Shown: piece after piece, positions 1 to 5,473 of the stretch | Layout of the letters: each line of letters starts with the position of its first letter | Numbering within the stretch: position 1 is the stretch's first letter | NCBI GenBank assembly: GCA_029210225.1 | Contig: JARGOJ010000005.1 | Coordinates: 23,673-29,319, forward strand | Direction: 5' to 3' | Length of the DNA: 5,647 bases | Source: Planctomycetota bacterium | Lineage (GTDB): Bacteria > Planctomycetota > J058 > JARGOJ01 | Position numbers and translations under genes: made by a program | The notes under the pieces: model-generated | Told to the model about the DNA's origin: nothing | Seen by the model: only the letters and a program-made list of their open reading frames with translations | Databases searched by the model: none

Positions 1-248
1 ATGCGCCAGCCTCGTCGGAACGAGCGCAGAATAGAAGCTAAGATGCCTGACGTCAATGCTCGTTCATGGCCCGGACCCTTCACACGCTTTGACATCCCTC
101 AGACTTTTTTCGACAGATGCTTTGAGAGCCCCGGTCTATGAGGCCAGAACGGGAAATTTGATTTACTTTGCTTGCAATTTTGGGGAAAACGCCTAAATAT
201 ACTTCTCTTCATTAGTAAAAGAGCTGTTTGTGTTGATAGAGGAAATTC
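1..248. other. Edge region with no gene identified
   Basis: I recognise no gene here. On the + strand a frame is open from base 1 to a TGA at 139-141 (46 codons) and could be the tail of an upstream gene. On the - strand a frame from an ATG at 95-93 is open to the window edge and could be the start of a divergent gene, although its GAGGG lies too close to the ATG to be a good ribosome site. The two compete for the same DNA, neither product resembles a family I know, and the window is too short to choose. Bases 142-248 are AT-richer and fit the promoter and leader of the next gene. Confidence 0.25.
172..199 (+). promoter_or_regulatory. Possible promoter for the 249-1001 gene
   Basis: TTGCAA at 172-177 and TAAATA at 194-199 resemble sigma70-type -35 and -10 boxes with a 16-base spacer. 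They lie in an AT-rich stretch about 50 bases before the ATG of the next gene. The match is partial and the AT-rich context makes chance resemblance easy. Confidence 0.3.
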
Positions 249-1001
249 ATGTCTGAGACGAAGTTACACCAAGTGCTAGCCGTTGAAAAAGGGATCAAGA
301 GCCGCGTCATGCGGAAGTTCTCCGACGCCTACAAAGCCGTGCAAAAGCCAGATTTATTTAACGGCCTCGCCAAGCAATACAAGCCAAAAGACGAAGACGG
401 TGACCGCTTTCCTCCCGAGCGCAAGAAAGTCCAAATGGTCGCCTCGGACCTCCTTAAAGACGTCAGCAAACAACTGTCAGAACTCTTCGATATCACGGCG
501 CAAAAAGACCACGCCAACTGCCAGGCCAAAGCAGACGTGACCCTCGAAGGCCAAAGCCAACCAATTCTCACAGATGTTCCTGTGACCCTGCTGCTCTTCC
601 TAGAAAAGCAGCTCACCGACCTCCACACCTTCGTCAGCAAAATTCCCGTTTTGGATGCCGCCGAAGATTGGAACCACGACAGCAACGCCAACATCTTTAA
701 GACATCAGCGATTCATACGACCAAGACAAAGAAACTCCAGAAGCCTATCGTGCTCCACCCTCCAACGAAGGAGCACCCAGCGCAGACTCAATTGATCACT
801 GAAGACGCGATCATTGGTCACTGGGAGACCATTCGTCAAAGCGGCGCCCTCCCTGCACCTCAAAAAGCCGAGCTGCTTGAGCGCATGGAAGCGCTCAGTA
901 AAGCGGTGAAATACGCGAGGGAAGAAGCCAACGCTGCGGCAGCGCCGAAACATGAGATCGGCCGCCAATTGTTTAACTACCTATTTGAAACAAAAGTCTA
1001 A
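249..1001 (+). CDS. Uncharacterised DUF7873-like protein
   Basis: A 250-residue soluble protein with no signal peptide or membrane segment. From memory the sequence closely follows a family of unknown function common in actinobacteria and labelled DUF7873. The features I associate with it are the opening LHQVLAVEKGIKSR (residues 6-19), YKPKDEDGDRFPPE (44-57), VPVTLLLFLEKQLTDLHTFV (110-129), a KTKKLQKP segment (159-166), KEHPAQ (174-179), and a late helix with AVKYAREEAN (219-228) before a short FNYLF tail. I cannot confirm the family without a search. I see no enzyme motif; much of the chain looks helical, and the basic patches (57-61, 159-166) could contact nucleic acid. The ATG at 249 is preceded by AGAGGAA (238-244), four bases away. 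Immediately downstream on the same strand lie two tRNA-mimic RNA elements, so an RNA-related role is an inference from position only. Confidence 0.8.
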   Translation: MSETKLHQVLAVEKGIKSRVMRKFSDAYKAVQKPDLFNGLAKQYKPKDEDGDRFPPERKKVQMVASDLLKDVSKQLSELFDITAQKDHANCQAKADVTLEGQSQPILTDVPVTLLLFLEKQLTDLHTFVSKIPVLDAAEDWNHDSNANIFKTSAIHTTKTKKLQKPIVLHPPTKEHPAQTQLITEDAIIGHWETIRQSGALPAPQKAELLERMEALSKAVKYAREEANAAAAPKHEIGRQLFNYLFETKV

Positions 1002-1134
1002 GTTTAGAACTATATTAAGGCCAAGCATAGCCTTTTGCCCTCCCCGGTTTTACTGGGTCTGACTGGGTTTAAGTCTGTGAAAAAAGGAGAGCCTATCAGT
1101 CGCTAAAAAGACAATTGAAACATGCTAGAACATA
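1002..1134 (+). other. Non-coding spacer with hairpins before the RNA pair
   Basis: No protein gene is credible here. The stretch can fold: CCTTTT (1031-1036) pairs with AAAAGG (1082-1087), closing a domain that holds a hairpin of CCCGGT (1043-1048) with ACTGGG (1052-1057) across a 3-base loop. ACTGGGT occurs twice (1052-1058 and 1062-1068), giving alternative pairings. GGGTTT (1065-1070) could also pair with AAACCC (1173-1178) inside the following RNA. There is no T-run to suggest an intrinsic terminator, so the gene and the RNAs may share a transcript. A TATATT at 1011-1016 resembles a -10 box but has no well-spaced -35 partner; TTGAAA at 985-990 is 20 bases away. Confidence 0.35.
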
Positions 1135-1314
1135 CGATGATAAGTTGAAATTGAAGCTTAATCTCAGTATCTAAACCCGAAATATCCTGGACTGCAGGTT
1201 CGAATCCTGCCCTCCCAATACGCTGGGAGGTGGTGAAACGGCAAACACCGGGGCCGAAAGGCCCCGCCAGGAATGTGGACGGTGGCGATCAACTCAAAAT
1301 CAATCTCTTCATCG
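1135..1314 (+). ncRNA. Y RNA-like element A with permuted tRNA-like module
   Basis: A structured RNA with a tRNA-like core in permuted order. T stem GCAGG (1194-1198) and CCTGC (1206-1210) enclose the canonical loop TTCGAAT. The 3' acceptor strand CCTCCCA (1211-1217) follows, then a 6-base loop (1218-1223), then the 5' acceptor strand TGGGAGG (1224-1230), giving 7 perfect pairs. The D arm comes next, GTG (1233-1235) with CAC (1246-1248), with GG at 1240-1241 in its loop. A 7-bp hairpin CGGGGCC-GAAA-GGCCCCG (1249-1266) sits where an anticodon arm would be. TCCTGG (1185-1190) pairs with CCAGGA (1267-1272). An outer helix follows: 1144-1163 with 1287-1304 (including TTGA-AA-TTGA against TCAA-AA-TCAA), then CGATGA (1135-1140) with TCATCG (1309-1314). 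No anticodon exists, so it cannot decode. The closest known class is bacterial Y RNA (YrlA type). The core is clear, the outer ends are approximate, and the strand follows from the D and T arms. Confidence 0.7.
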
Positions 1315-1316
1315 AA

Positions 1317-1514
1317 GCTCAGCATTCGTCAGGTTCGCCAAATCAAGTACTCACTACACCTGCGATTCAGTCATCGGTTCAAATCCGATTCCGCGCATGT
1401 CCTAAGTCTCACCTCCTAATTCGCGCGGATAGCTCAGTGGTAGAGCGGAATCGATTAAACTAAATGGTGAGTTTAAACGTCGTTGGCGATAGACTATCCT
1501 GACACAACTGGAGC
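1317..1514 (+). ncRNA. Y RNA-like element B with permuted tRNA-like module
   Basis: A second permuted tRNA-like RNA abutting the first. T stem ATCGG (1373-1377) and CCGAT (1385-1389) enclose TTCAAAT. The 3' acceptor strand TCCGCGC (1390-1396) pairs perfectly with GCGCGGA (1423-1429) across a 26-base loop. T and A at 1430-1431 match tRNA positions 8-9. The D stem is GCTC (1432-1435) with GAGC (1443-1446), loop AGTGGTA, as in ordinary tRNAs. GAATCG (1448-1453) pairs with CGATTC (1363-1368) in the anticodon-stem position, but the helix continues outward instead of closing on an anticodon loop. Its outer segments are 1349-1356 with 1465-1472 (8 bp, one G-U), TCGCCAA (1335-1341) with TTGGCGA (1483-1489), GTCAGG (1328-1333) with CCTGAC (1498-1503), and possibly GCTCAG (1317-1322) with 1508-1514. 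Several nested helices in the right order are hard to get by chance. The architecture matches bacterial Y RNA; I could not identify a Ro-binding consensus with confidence. Confidence 0.72.
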
Positions 1515-1542
1515 CTGGGGATCGGTTACGTTCCTTGGCTCC
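1510..1542. terminator. Hairpin between RNA B and the regulator gene
   Basis: GGAGCC (1510-1515) pairs with GGCTCC (1537-1542). After one mismatch the stem continues with 1517-1522 against 1530-1535 (three G-C or A-T pairs and three G-T wobbles), leaving a small loop. It lies between two convergent units, the RNA pair (+) and the XylR-like gene (-), and includes the last codons of the latter. A bidirectional transcription-end role fits the position, but no T-run follows on either strand. The left arm overlaps the outermost helix proposed for RNA B, so the two folds exclude each other. Confidence 0.4.
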
Positions 1543-2683
1543 TTCCATGTACGCTCATTTTAAATGGCGAGCGATATTGACCCAAGGTCATTCCAAAACT
1601 TCGCCGAAATGCCCGCGCCATCACTTCTAGATAATTGAATCCCGCTTTTCGCGATATTTCCCGCTGGCTCCAGTCTGTCTCACGCAAGAGTCGCTTCACA
1701 ATATCTAAACGCCCTCGGCGAATCTCCGCCGCCGGAGAACGCCCCAAGGTCCGCCCAAAGCGATGCTCCAAGACTCGCCTCGACACATGACAAGCATCGG
1801 CGACATCCTGGACCTGAATCGGACGGGTCACATTGCCACGAATAAAGGTCAACGCCTCCGCGAGGACGATATCCTCAGTCGCCAGAGTATCTGAGCTGGC
1901 CCGCTGGGACACTCGCAAAGGCGGAAAGTAGCGCGGCGCCTCAGGGTGCCCTGCCCCGTTCATCTGATCCTCTAAACACGCCGCCGCCTCATACCCAACC
2001 CTGAGGGGATCCTGGTCAATGCTAGAGATTGGAATCGGCGCGAGCACCGACATCAGCGAGTCGTGCTCCACGCTCAAAACCGCCAGATCATCTGGAACTC
2101 TTATGGACGCTGCCGCGCATTGATTCAGAGCCTCGCGCCCCCATTCACTGTCCCAGACGAGCAAGGCCGCCGGCCGGGGCAGATCCCTCAACCAAGCTCT
2201 CAGGTCACGGCGCTCTGGGCAACCGTGAACATAGACCGAGCAATAAAAACCCCGTCCTTGAATGGTCTGGACATAGCTTTGCTTCAAGGCATCGCTGTAG
2301 CCCAGACTCGGCAATGGACCAAGAAAGGCAAAGTTGAAAAAGCCCTTATCCAGGAAATGCTCTGCCGCCATCTCTCCGCAAACTCGCTCATCGCTGGCGA
2401 CCTTCGGACATGATGGTGAATGCTCCCCAAGCCAAGAAACATTGACCTTCGGCAAACCCCGTTTCGTCAACTCCCATAGCAGTTCTGCTTGATTCAAACG
2501 GCCGATAACGCCGTCCCCCTGCCACCAAGACGGCAAGCTCACTGGCTCACGAAGCCCCCTATGCTCGACGAAGAAATCCCAGCCGCCGCGCTCAAAGGCA
2601 TAGTTCGCGATGCCCTGAAGCACCTGACGATGCCAATCACTGCTTGTCTGAATTAACAGCGCGACCCGCCATCTCTGTCCCAA
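1526..2683 (-). CDS. XylR-like regulator: sugar-binding-like plus AraC HTH
   Basis: A 385-residue cytoplasmic transcription regulator with two parts. Residues about 5-265 form a LacI/periplasmic-binding-protein-like ligand domain (opening RVALLIQTSSDWHRQVLQGI; later RVPDDLAVLSVEHDSL at 195-210). Residues about 270-375 form an AraC-type domain with two helix-turn-helix units, one around VQDVADACHVSRRVLEHRFG (291-310) and one around REISRKAGFNYLEVMARAFR (341-360). This arrangement and length match XylR of E. coli. The start is TTG at 2683-2681, chosen because GGGAGGT (2697-2691) precedes it by 7 bases; the nearby ATG at 2690-2688 is followed at once by TGA. It diverges from the phosphonate pair and most likely controls it, so the ligand may be a phosphonate-related metabolite; that is inference, as the family classically senses sugars. 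It may also control itself through the shared promoter region. Confidence 0.88.
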   Translation of the reverse strand: MGQRWRVALLIQTSSDWHRQVLQGIANYAFERGGWDFFVEHRGLREPVSLPSWWQGDGVIGRLNQAELLWELTKRGLPKVNVSWLGEHSPSCPKVASDERVCGEMAAEHFLDKGFFNFAFLGPLPSLGYSDALKQSYVQTIQGRGFYCSVYVHGCPERRDLRAWLRDLPRPAALLVWDSEWGREALNQCAAASIRVPDDLAVLSVEHDSLMSVLAPIPISSIDQDPLRVGYEAAACLEDQMNGAGHPEAPRYFPPLRVSQRASSDTLATEDIVLAEALTFIRGNVTRPIQVQDVADACHVSRRVLEHRFGRTLGRSPAAEIRRGRLDIVKRLLRETDWSQREISRKAGFNYLEVMARAFRRSFGMTLGQYRSPFKMSVHGRSQGT

Positions 2684-2690
2684 ATCACAT

Positions 2691-2697
2691 ACCTCCC
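2691..2697 (-). promoter_or_regulatory. Strong ribosome site that sets a TTG start
   Basis: On the minus strand GGGAGGT occupies 2697-2691, 7 bases before TTG at 2683-2681. No ATG in the same frame is suitably placed. The ATG touching this site (2690-2688) belongs to another frame and is followed directly by TGA, so the regulator must start at the TTG if this site is used. A TTG start would keep translation of the regulator low. Confidence 0.6.
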
Positions 2698-2709
2698 AGC
2701 TCCGTGCAT

Positions 2710-2722
2710 AAGATCATATCTT
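2710..2722. promoter_or_regulatory. Inverted repeat in the divergent promoter region
   Basis: AAGAT (2710-2714) and ATCTT (2718-2722) form a perfect 5-bp inverted repeat around CAT. On the minus strand it overlaps TATGAT (2718-2713), a good -10-like hexamer for the regulator gene, although I see no well-spaced -35. It could be a second, weaker operator or simply AT-rich promoter sequence. Confidence 0.3.
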
Positions 2723-2730
2723 TTGCGCAT

Positions 2731-2746
2731 TTTGTCCATAGACAAA
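2731..2746. promoter_or_regulatory. Candidate operator, 16-bp inverted repeat
   Basis: TTTGTC-CATA-GACAAA is a perfect 6-bp inverted repeat with a 4-base centre, near the middle of the 115-bp gap between the regulator and the oxidoreductase gene. CATTT (2728-2732) and AAATG (2748-2752) give partial outward extension. The position suits a site from which the XylR-like protein could act on both divergent promoters. Note that E. coli XylR binds direct repeats, so an inverted repeat would be atypical for that class. Confidence 0.45.
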
Positions 2747-2798
2747 GAAATGTATGAGGCCTAGGATTCGCGTGATCTGAAGCCTTAAGGGAGCTGCC

Positions 2799-4007
2799 AT
2801 GAGTCAAGACAGATACGACCTTGCAATCATTGGATCGGGGATTGTCGGCCTCGCCCACGCCTGGTCCGCCGCCGAACGCGGGCTTCGCGTCATAGTCTTC
2901 GACCGAAGCCACAGGCCTGAAGGCGCATCGATCCGCAACTTTGGGATGGTCTGGCCTATTGGGCAAAGCGCGGGATTCAATCTTCAGAGCGCCCTCCTCA
3001 GCAGGGACCGCTGGCTCTTCCTCAAAGAGAACTCGGATATCTGGGTCAATCCCTGCGGCTCTCTTCATCTAGCCCATGCAGCTGACGAGTGGGCTGTTCT
3101 CAATGAATTCGCTGAAGACGCCCAGGAGAACGGCTACGATTGCCGCCTGCTCAATCGTGAGGAAACACTCTCGAAAAGCAAGGGGGTGAACTCAGAAGGT
3201 CTGCGAGGAAGCCTATGGAGCCCAACCGAGCTATGCGTCGACCCAAGAGCGGCCCTCTCTCAGCTTCCTCCGTGGCTGGAGGCCTCTCACCAAGTTCAAT
3301 TCCAATTCGAGACCCATATCAGCCAAGTGAAATCCGGAGTCATTCAAGCCGCGAACGGGCAATCGTGGAGAGCCGAGAAAACGCTCATTTGCAACGGCGC
3401 CGATTTTCAATCCCTCTTCCCCGACTTTTTCGAGAACTCTCCCATGACCCGTTGCAAGCTCCAAATGATGGCCACAGGTCCCCAGCCAAAGAACTGGCGC
3501 GTCGGTCCTCACTTGGCAAGCGGACTCACCTTGCGGCACTATCAAAATTTCGAGAGCTGCCCATCCCTAGAGTCTGTGAAACGCCGCTTCGGAGAAGAAA
3601 ACCCCCTCTTTGATCAATTCGGCATTCACGTCATGGCCTCTCAAGGAAGCGATGGCTCCATTATTCTTGGGGACTCCCACGAATACGATGACGACATCGA
3701 TCCATTTCGGAAGTCAGTCATTGACGAGATAATCTTGAAGGAAGCAAAACGCATCTTTCAATTGGAAAATTGGACCATCACTCGGCGCTGGGACGGTATC
3801 TATGCGAAGACCCCAGGAGAAAGCCACTACAGTCGAGCGATCACTAAAAACGTCCGAGTTTTCACCGGACTTGGGGGCGCGGGCATGACCATGTCCTTTG
3901 GCCTGGCGGAGCATTATTGGAACCATTGGCTCGCCGCTTCGTCACTCTTCAACGAAGAATCCGAAACAGAATTAAAAATCACCGCAGGAATAGGGGAAGC
4001 GCTATGA
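2799..4007 (+). CDS. FAD oxidoreductase, TIGR03364 type (phosphonate)
   Basis: A 402-residue soluble enzyme of the D-amino-acid-oxidase-like flavoprotein fold. The N-terminal dinucleotide-binding motif GSGIVG is at residues 12-17 after a hydrophobic strand, with an acidic residue (D35) ending the second strand as expected for FAD ribose. ASIRNFGM (43-50) and the C-terminal FTGLGGAGMTMSFG (355-368), which should close over the flavin, are typical of TIGR03364, a clade tied to phnX loci. It is slightly longer than the roughly 365 residues I recall for the family. It probably oxidises 2-aminoethylphosphonate or an N-methylated form to phosphonoacetaldehyde, replacing the transaminase PhnW, which is not in the window. 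The substrate is inferred from family and context. The ATG follows AAGGGAG (2787-2793) by 5 bases, and its stop overlaps the phnX start (ATGA), implying coupled translation. Confidence 0.88.
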   Translation: MSQDRYDLAIIGSGIVGLAHAWSAAERGLRVIVFDRSHRPEGASIRNFGMVWPIGQSAGFNLQSALLSRDRWLFLKENSDIWVNPCGSLHLAHAADEWAVLNEFAEDAQENGYDCRLLNREETLSKSKGVNSEGLRGSLWSPTELCVDPRAALSQLPPWLEASHQVQFQFETHISQVKSGVIQAANGQSWRAEKTLICNGADFQSLFPDFFENSPMTRCKLQMMATGPQPKNWRVGPHLASGLTLRHYQNFESCPSLESVKRRFGEENPLFDQFGIHVMASQGSDGSIILGDSHEYDDDIDPFRKSVIDEIILKEAKRIFQLENWTITRRWDGIYAKTPGESHYSRAITKNVRVFTGLGGAGMTMSFGLAEHYWNHWLAASSLFNEESETELKITAGIGEAL

Positions 4008-4879
4008 CTCTCACAAACATTGAGCCTAAGAGCCAAGACAAGACAAGCCATCAATCCGCAAAAAAAGTAAGCTCAGCTTCCTCCGTCAGCCACATTCAAG
4101 GCGTGGTCATGGACTGGGCCGGCACCGTCATTGACGAGCTGAGCCGCGCCCCTGCTCAAGTGTTTATTGAGGTTTTTCGACGCCAAGGCATCGTCGTCAC
4201 GGAGGCCCAGGCCCGAGGCCCCATGGGCACCGCCAAGCGTGACCACATAGCGGCGGTGCTCGCGCTCCCCAAAGTCAGCGAACAATGGACCCAAAAACAT
4301 GGGCGCCCTCCTGAAGACAGCGACATTGACACCATGTATCGCGACTTCCTCCCCCTTCAGAAAGAGATCCTATCCCAGTTTTCCAATCTCATTCCTGGAG
4401 CCCTGGAGACAATTCGTTTCCTCAAGGCAAACTCCATTAAAATGGGATCGACAACTGGCTACACCACGGATTTAATGAGCGTCGTTTTGCCCCTCGCTCA
4501 TTCTCAAGGCTACAACCCAGACTCTTTAGTTTGCTCAGATGAAGTCGCGAGCGGTCGCCCAGCGCCCTGGCAGATTTACGAAGCTTGTGAGCGAATGAAC
4601 TGCTTCCCGCTATCAAATGTCGTCAAGATTGATGACACGGCTGTCGGTATCGAGGCCGCCCGTCACGCACGATGCTGGGCCGTCGCGGTCGCGGGCACGG
4701 GCAATGAAATGGCTATTCAACAGTTTCTAAACCCGGCCTCTTCGCGCCAAGAAATGCTAAAGACAATTGGGGTGAAGTTCAAAGCAGCCGGGGCACACTA
4801 TGTGATTGATAGTCTGGCAAATCTTCCAGAGGTCCTTCGAGACATTCACAAGCGCATCGAAGACGGTGAGTTACCCTGA
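4004..4879 (+). CDS. phnX: Phosphonoacetaldehyde hydrolase (phosphonatase)
   Basis: A 291-residue HAD-superfamily enzyme that splits phosphonoacetaldehyde into acetaldehyde and phosphate in the cytoplasm. The nucleophile motif is DWAGT with D37, and Ala in place of the usual second Asp, as in PhnX. The Schiff-base lysine is K78 in MGTAKRDHI, 41 residues after D37, the same spacing as D12 to K53 in the Bacillus cereus enzyme. M74, H81, R185 (GRPAPW) and D211 (KIDDT) also fall at the spacings of M49, H56, R160 and D186 there. STTGYT (149-154) is HAD motif II. The start is ATG 4004, overlapping the TGA of the preceding gene, with AGGGGAAG (3992-3999) just before; an in-frame ATG at 3917 lies inside that gene and lacks support. 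About 25 extra Ser/Lys-rich residues precede the catalytic domain. The 3' end overlaps the convergent HEAT gene by 9 bases. Confidence 0.95.
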   Translation: MTLTNIEPKSQDKTSHQSAKKVSSASSVSHIQGVVMDWAGTVIDELSRAPAQVFIEVFRRQGIVVTEAQARGPMGTAKRDHIAAVLALPKVSEQWTQKHGRPPEDSDIDTMYRDFLPLQKEILSQFSNLIPGALETIRFLKANSIKMGSTTGYTTDLMSVVLPLAHSQGYNPDSLVCSDEVASGRPAPWQIYEACERMNCFPLSNVVKIDDTAVGIEAARHARCWAVAVAGTGNEMAIQQFLNPASSRQEMLKTIGVKFKAAGAHYVIDSLANLPEVLRDIHKRIEDGELP

Positions 4880-5473
4880 CTTCGCTGGAATACGCAGCGA
4901 CTTCACTCCGGAGCTGTCAATGAGAACACGAACTTCTATTCGATCCTGAATAGACTTATAGACAGCATTTGAGAGTTTACTCTTCAATTTGTCCGCCGAC
5001 ATCCCCGCTGCAATAACGACATTAATGTTCTCGTCTTTTGTCGCCAGCAAGATGGCCGCGCCGACGCTCTCAAATTGTTCCGTCACATGTCCCAATGCAT
5101 GAACCGCAGATCCACGAGTTCGATAGTCTTCGTGCTTCTCACTCAATTGAATGAGCAATGGGATTGCTAGGCTCGATCGTGCGCCATTTCTATCCATGGC
5201 CAATATTGACTTGCGACGCACATCAATCTCTTTATCCCCAGCCCCCAGCATCAATAATTCAACATCGAAAGATTCTCCTTCAGAACACTGATCAATGACC
5301 CATTGCCGAGCTTTCGACGGTCCGAGATGATAGAGGGTCGCCAGAGCATAGTGTCGGCCGCTCGGCGTGTACATCGCGAGGGCGACGGCCATCACAAGCC
5401 CAAGCAGAGGCAATATTTTCAAAGCCTCGCGAACTTTCCCCCCTCGACTTTCGCCGTTCGTCGATTCAATCAT
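4871..5473 (-). CDS. Membrane-anchored HEAT-repeat protein
   Basis: A 200-residue protein of unknown function. A polar N-terminus is followed by one hydrophobic segment at about residues 18-36 (LKILPLLGLVMAVALAMYT), read as a membrane anchor or uncleaved signal with the rest probably outside the membrane. From about residue 70 to 165 the chain shows helical HEAT/PBS-lyase-like repeats: DKEIDVRRKSILAM (80-93), EDYRTRGSAVHALGHV (114-129), then DENINVVIAAGMS (about 147-159). Such repeats usually bind other proteins; I see no catalytic motif. The ATG at 5473-5471 overlaps the stop of the upstream gene (ATGA) and lacks a strong ribosome site of its own, so it probably depends on translation of that gene. 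It converges on phnX and is unlikely to belong to the phosphonate pathway. Confidence 0.75.
   Translation of the reverse strand: MIESTNGESRGGKVREALKILPLLGLVMAVALAMYTPSGRHYALATLYHLGPSKARQWVIDQCSEGESFDVELLMLGAGDKEIDVRRKSILAMDRNGARSSLAIPLLIQLSEKHEDYRTRGSAVHALGHVTEQFESVGAAILLATKDENINVVIAAGMSADKLKSKLSNAVYKSIQDRIEVRVLIDSSGVKSLRIPAKSG

Noticed and set aside
1081..1272. A two-piece (permuted) tmRNA
   Set aside because: The permuted order fits, but there is no credible tag reading frame ending in Ala-Ala, no encoded CCA end, and the D region is a true D arm with an added GNRA hairpin. Two such elements side by side also argue against it.
1185..1453. Ordinary tRNA genes, or a cluster of broken tRNA genes
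   Set aside because: The halves are in reversed order with perfect acceptor pairing within each element, no anticodon loop exists in either, and intact outer helices join the ends. Decay would not keep these pairings.
1230..1463. A 77-codon open frame on + across both RNA elements
   Set aside because: It covers the D arm of element A, the spacer and the module of element B, so its sequence is explained by RNA structure. Its product resembles nothing and no ribosome site precedes it.
1075..1500. A permuted group I intron around tRNA exons
   Set aside because: AGACTA at 1491-1496 recalls part of an intron core, but I find no matching P7 partner, no P3-P8 region and too little space for a catalytic intron; simple nested helices explain the flanks.
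2029..2413. Open frames of 102 and 116 codons on + within the regulator
   Set aside because: They are antisense to a well-supported regulator, have no recognisable product and no operon context.
2710..2746. CRISPR-like or multi-copy repeats
   Set aside because: The short repeats are single inverted repeats in a promoter gap; no array of equal repeats and spacers exists anywhere in the window.
2685..3068. A 127-codon open frame on - across the divergent promoter and oxidoreductase start
   Set aside because: It is antisense to the FAD-binding motif region and its product looks like a reverse-frame shadow.
3917..4003. Earlier in-frame ATG as the phnX start, adding 29 residues
   Set aside because: It lies inside the oxidoreductase gene without a ribosome site, whereas ATG 4004 has AGGGGAAG before it and the classic ATGA overlap.
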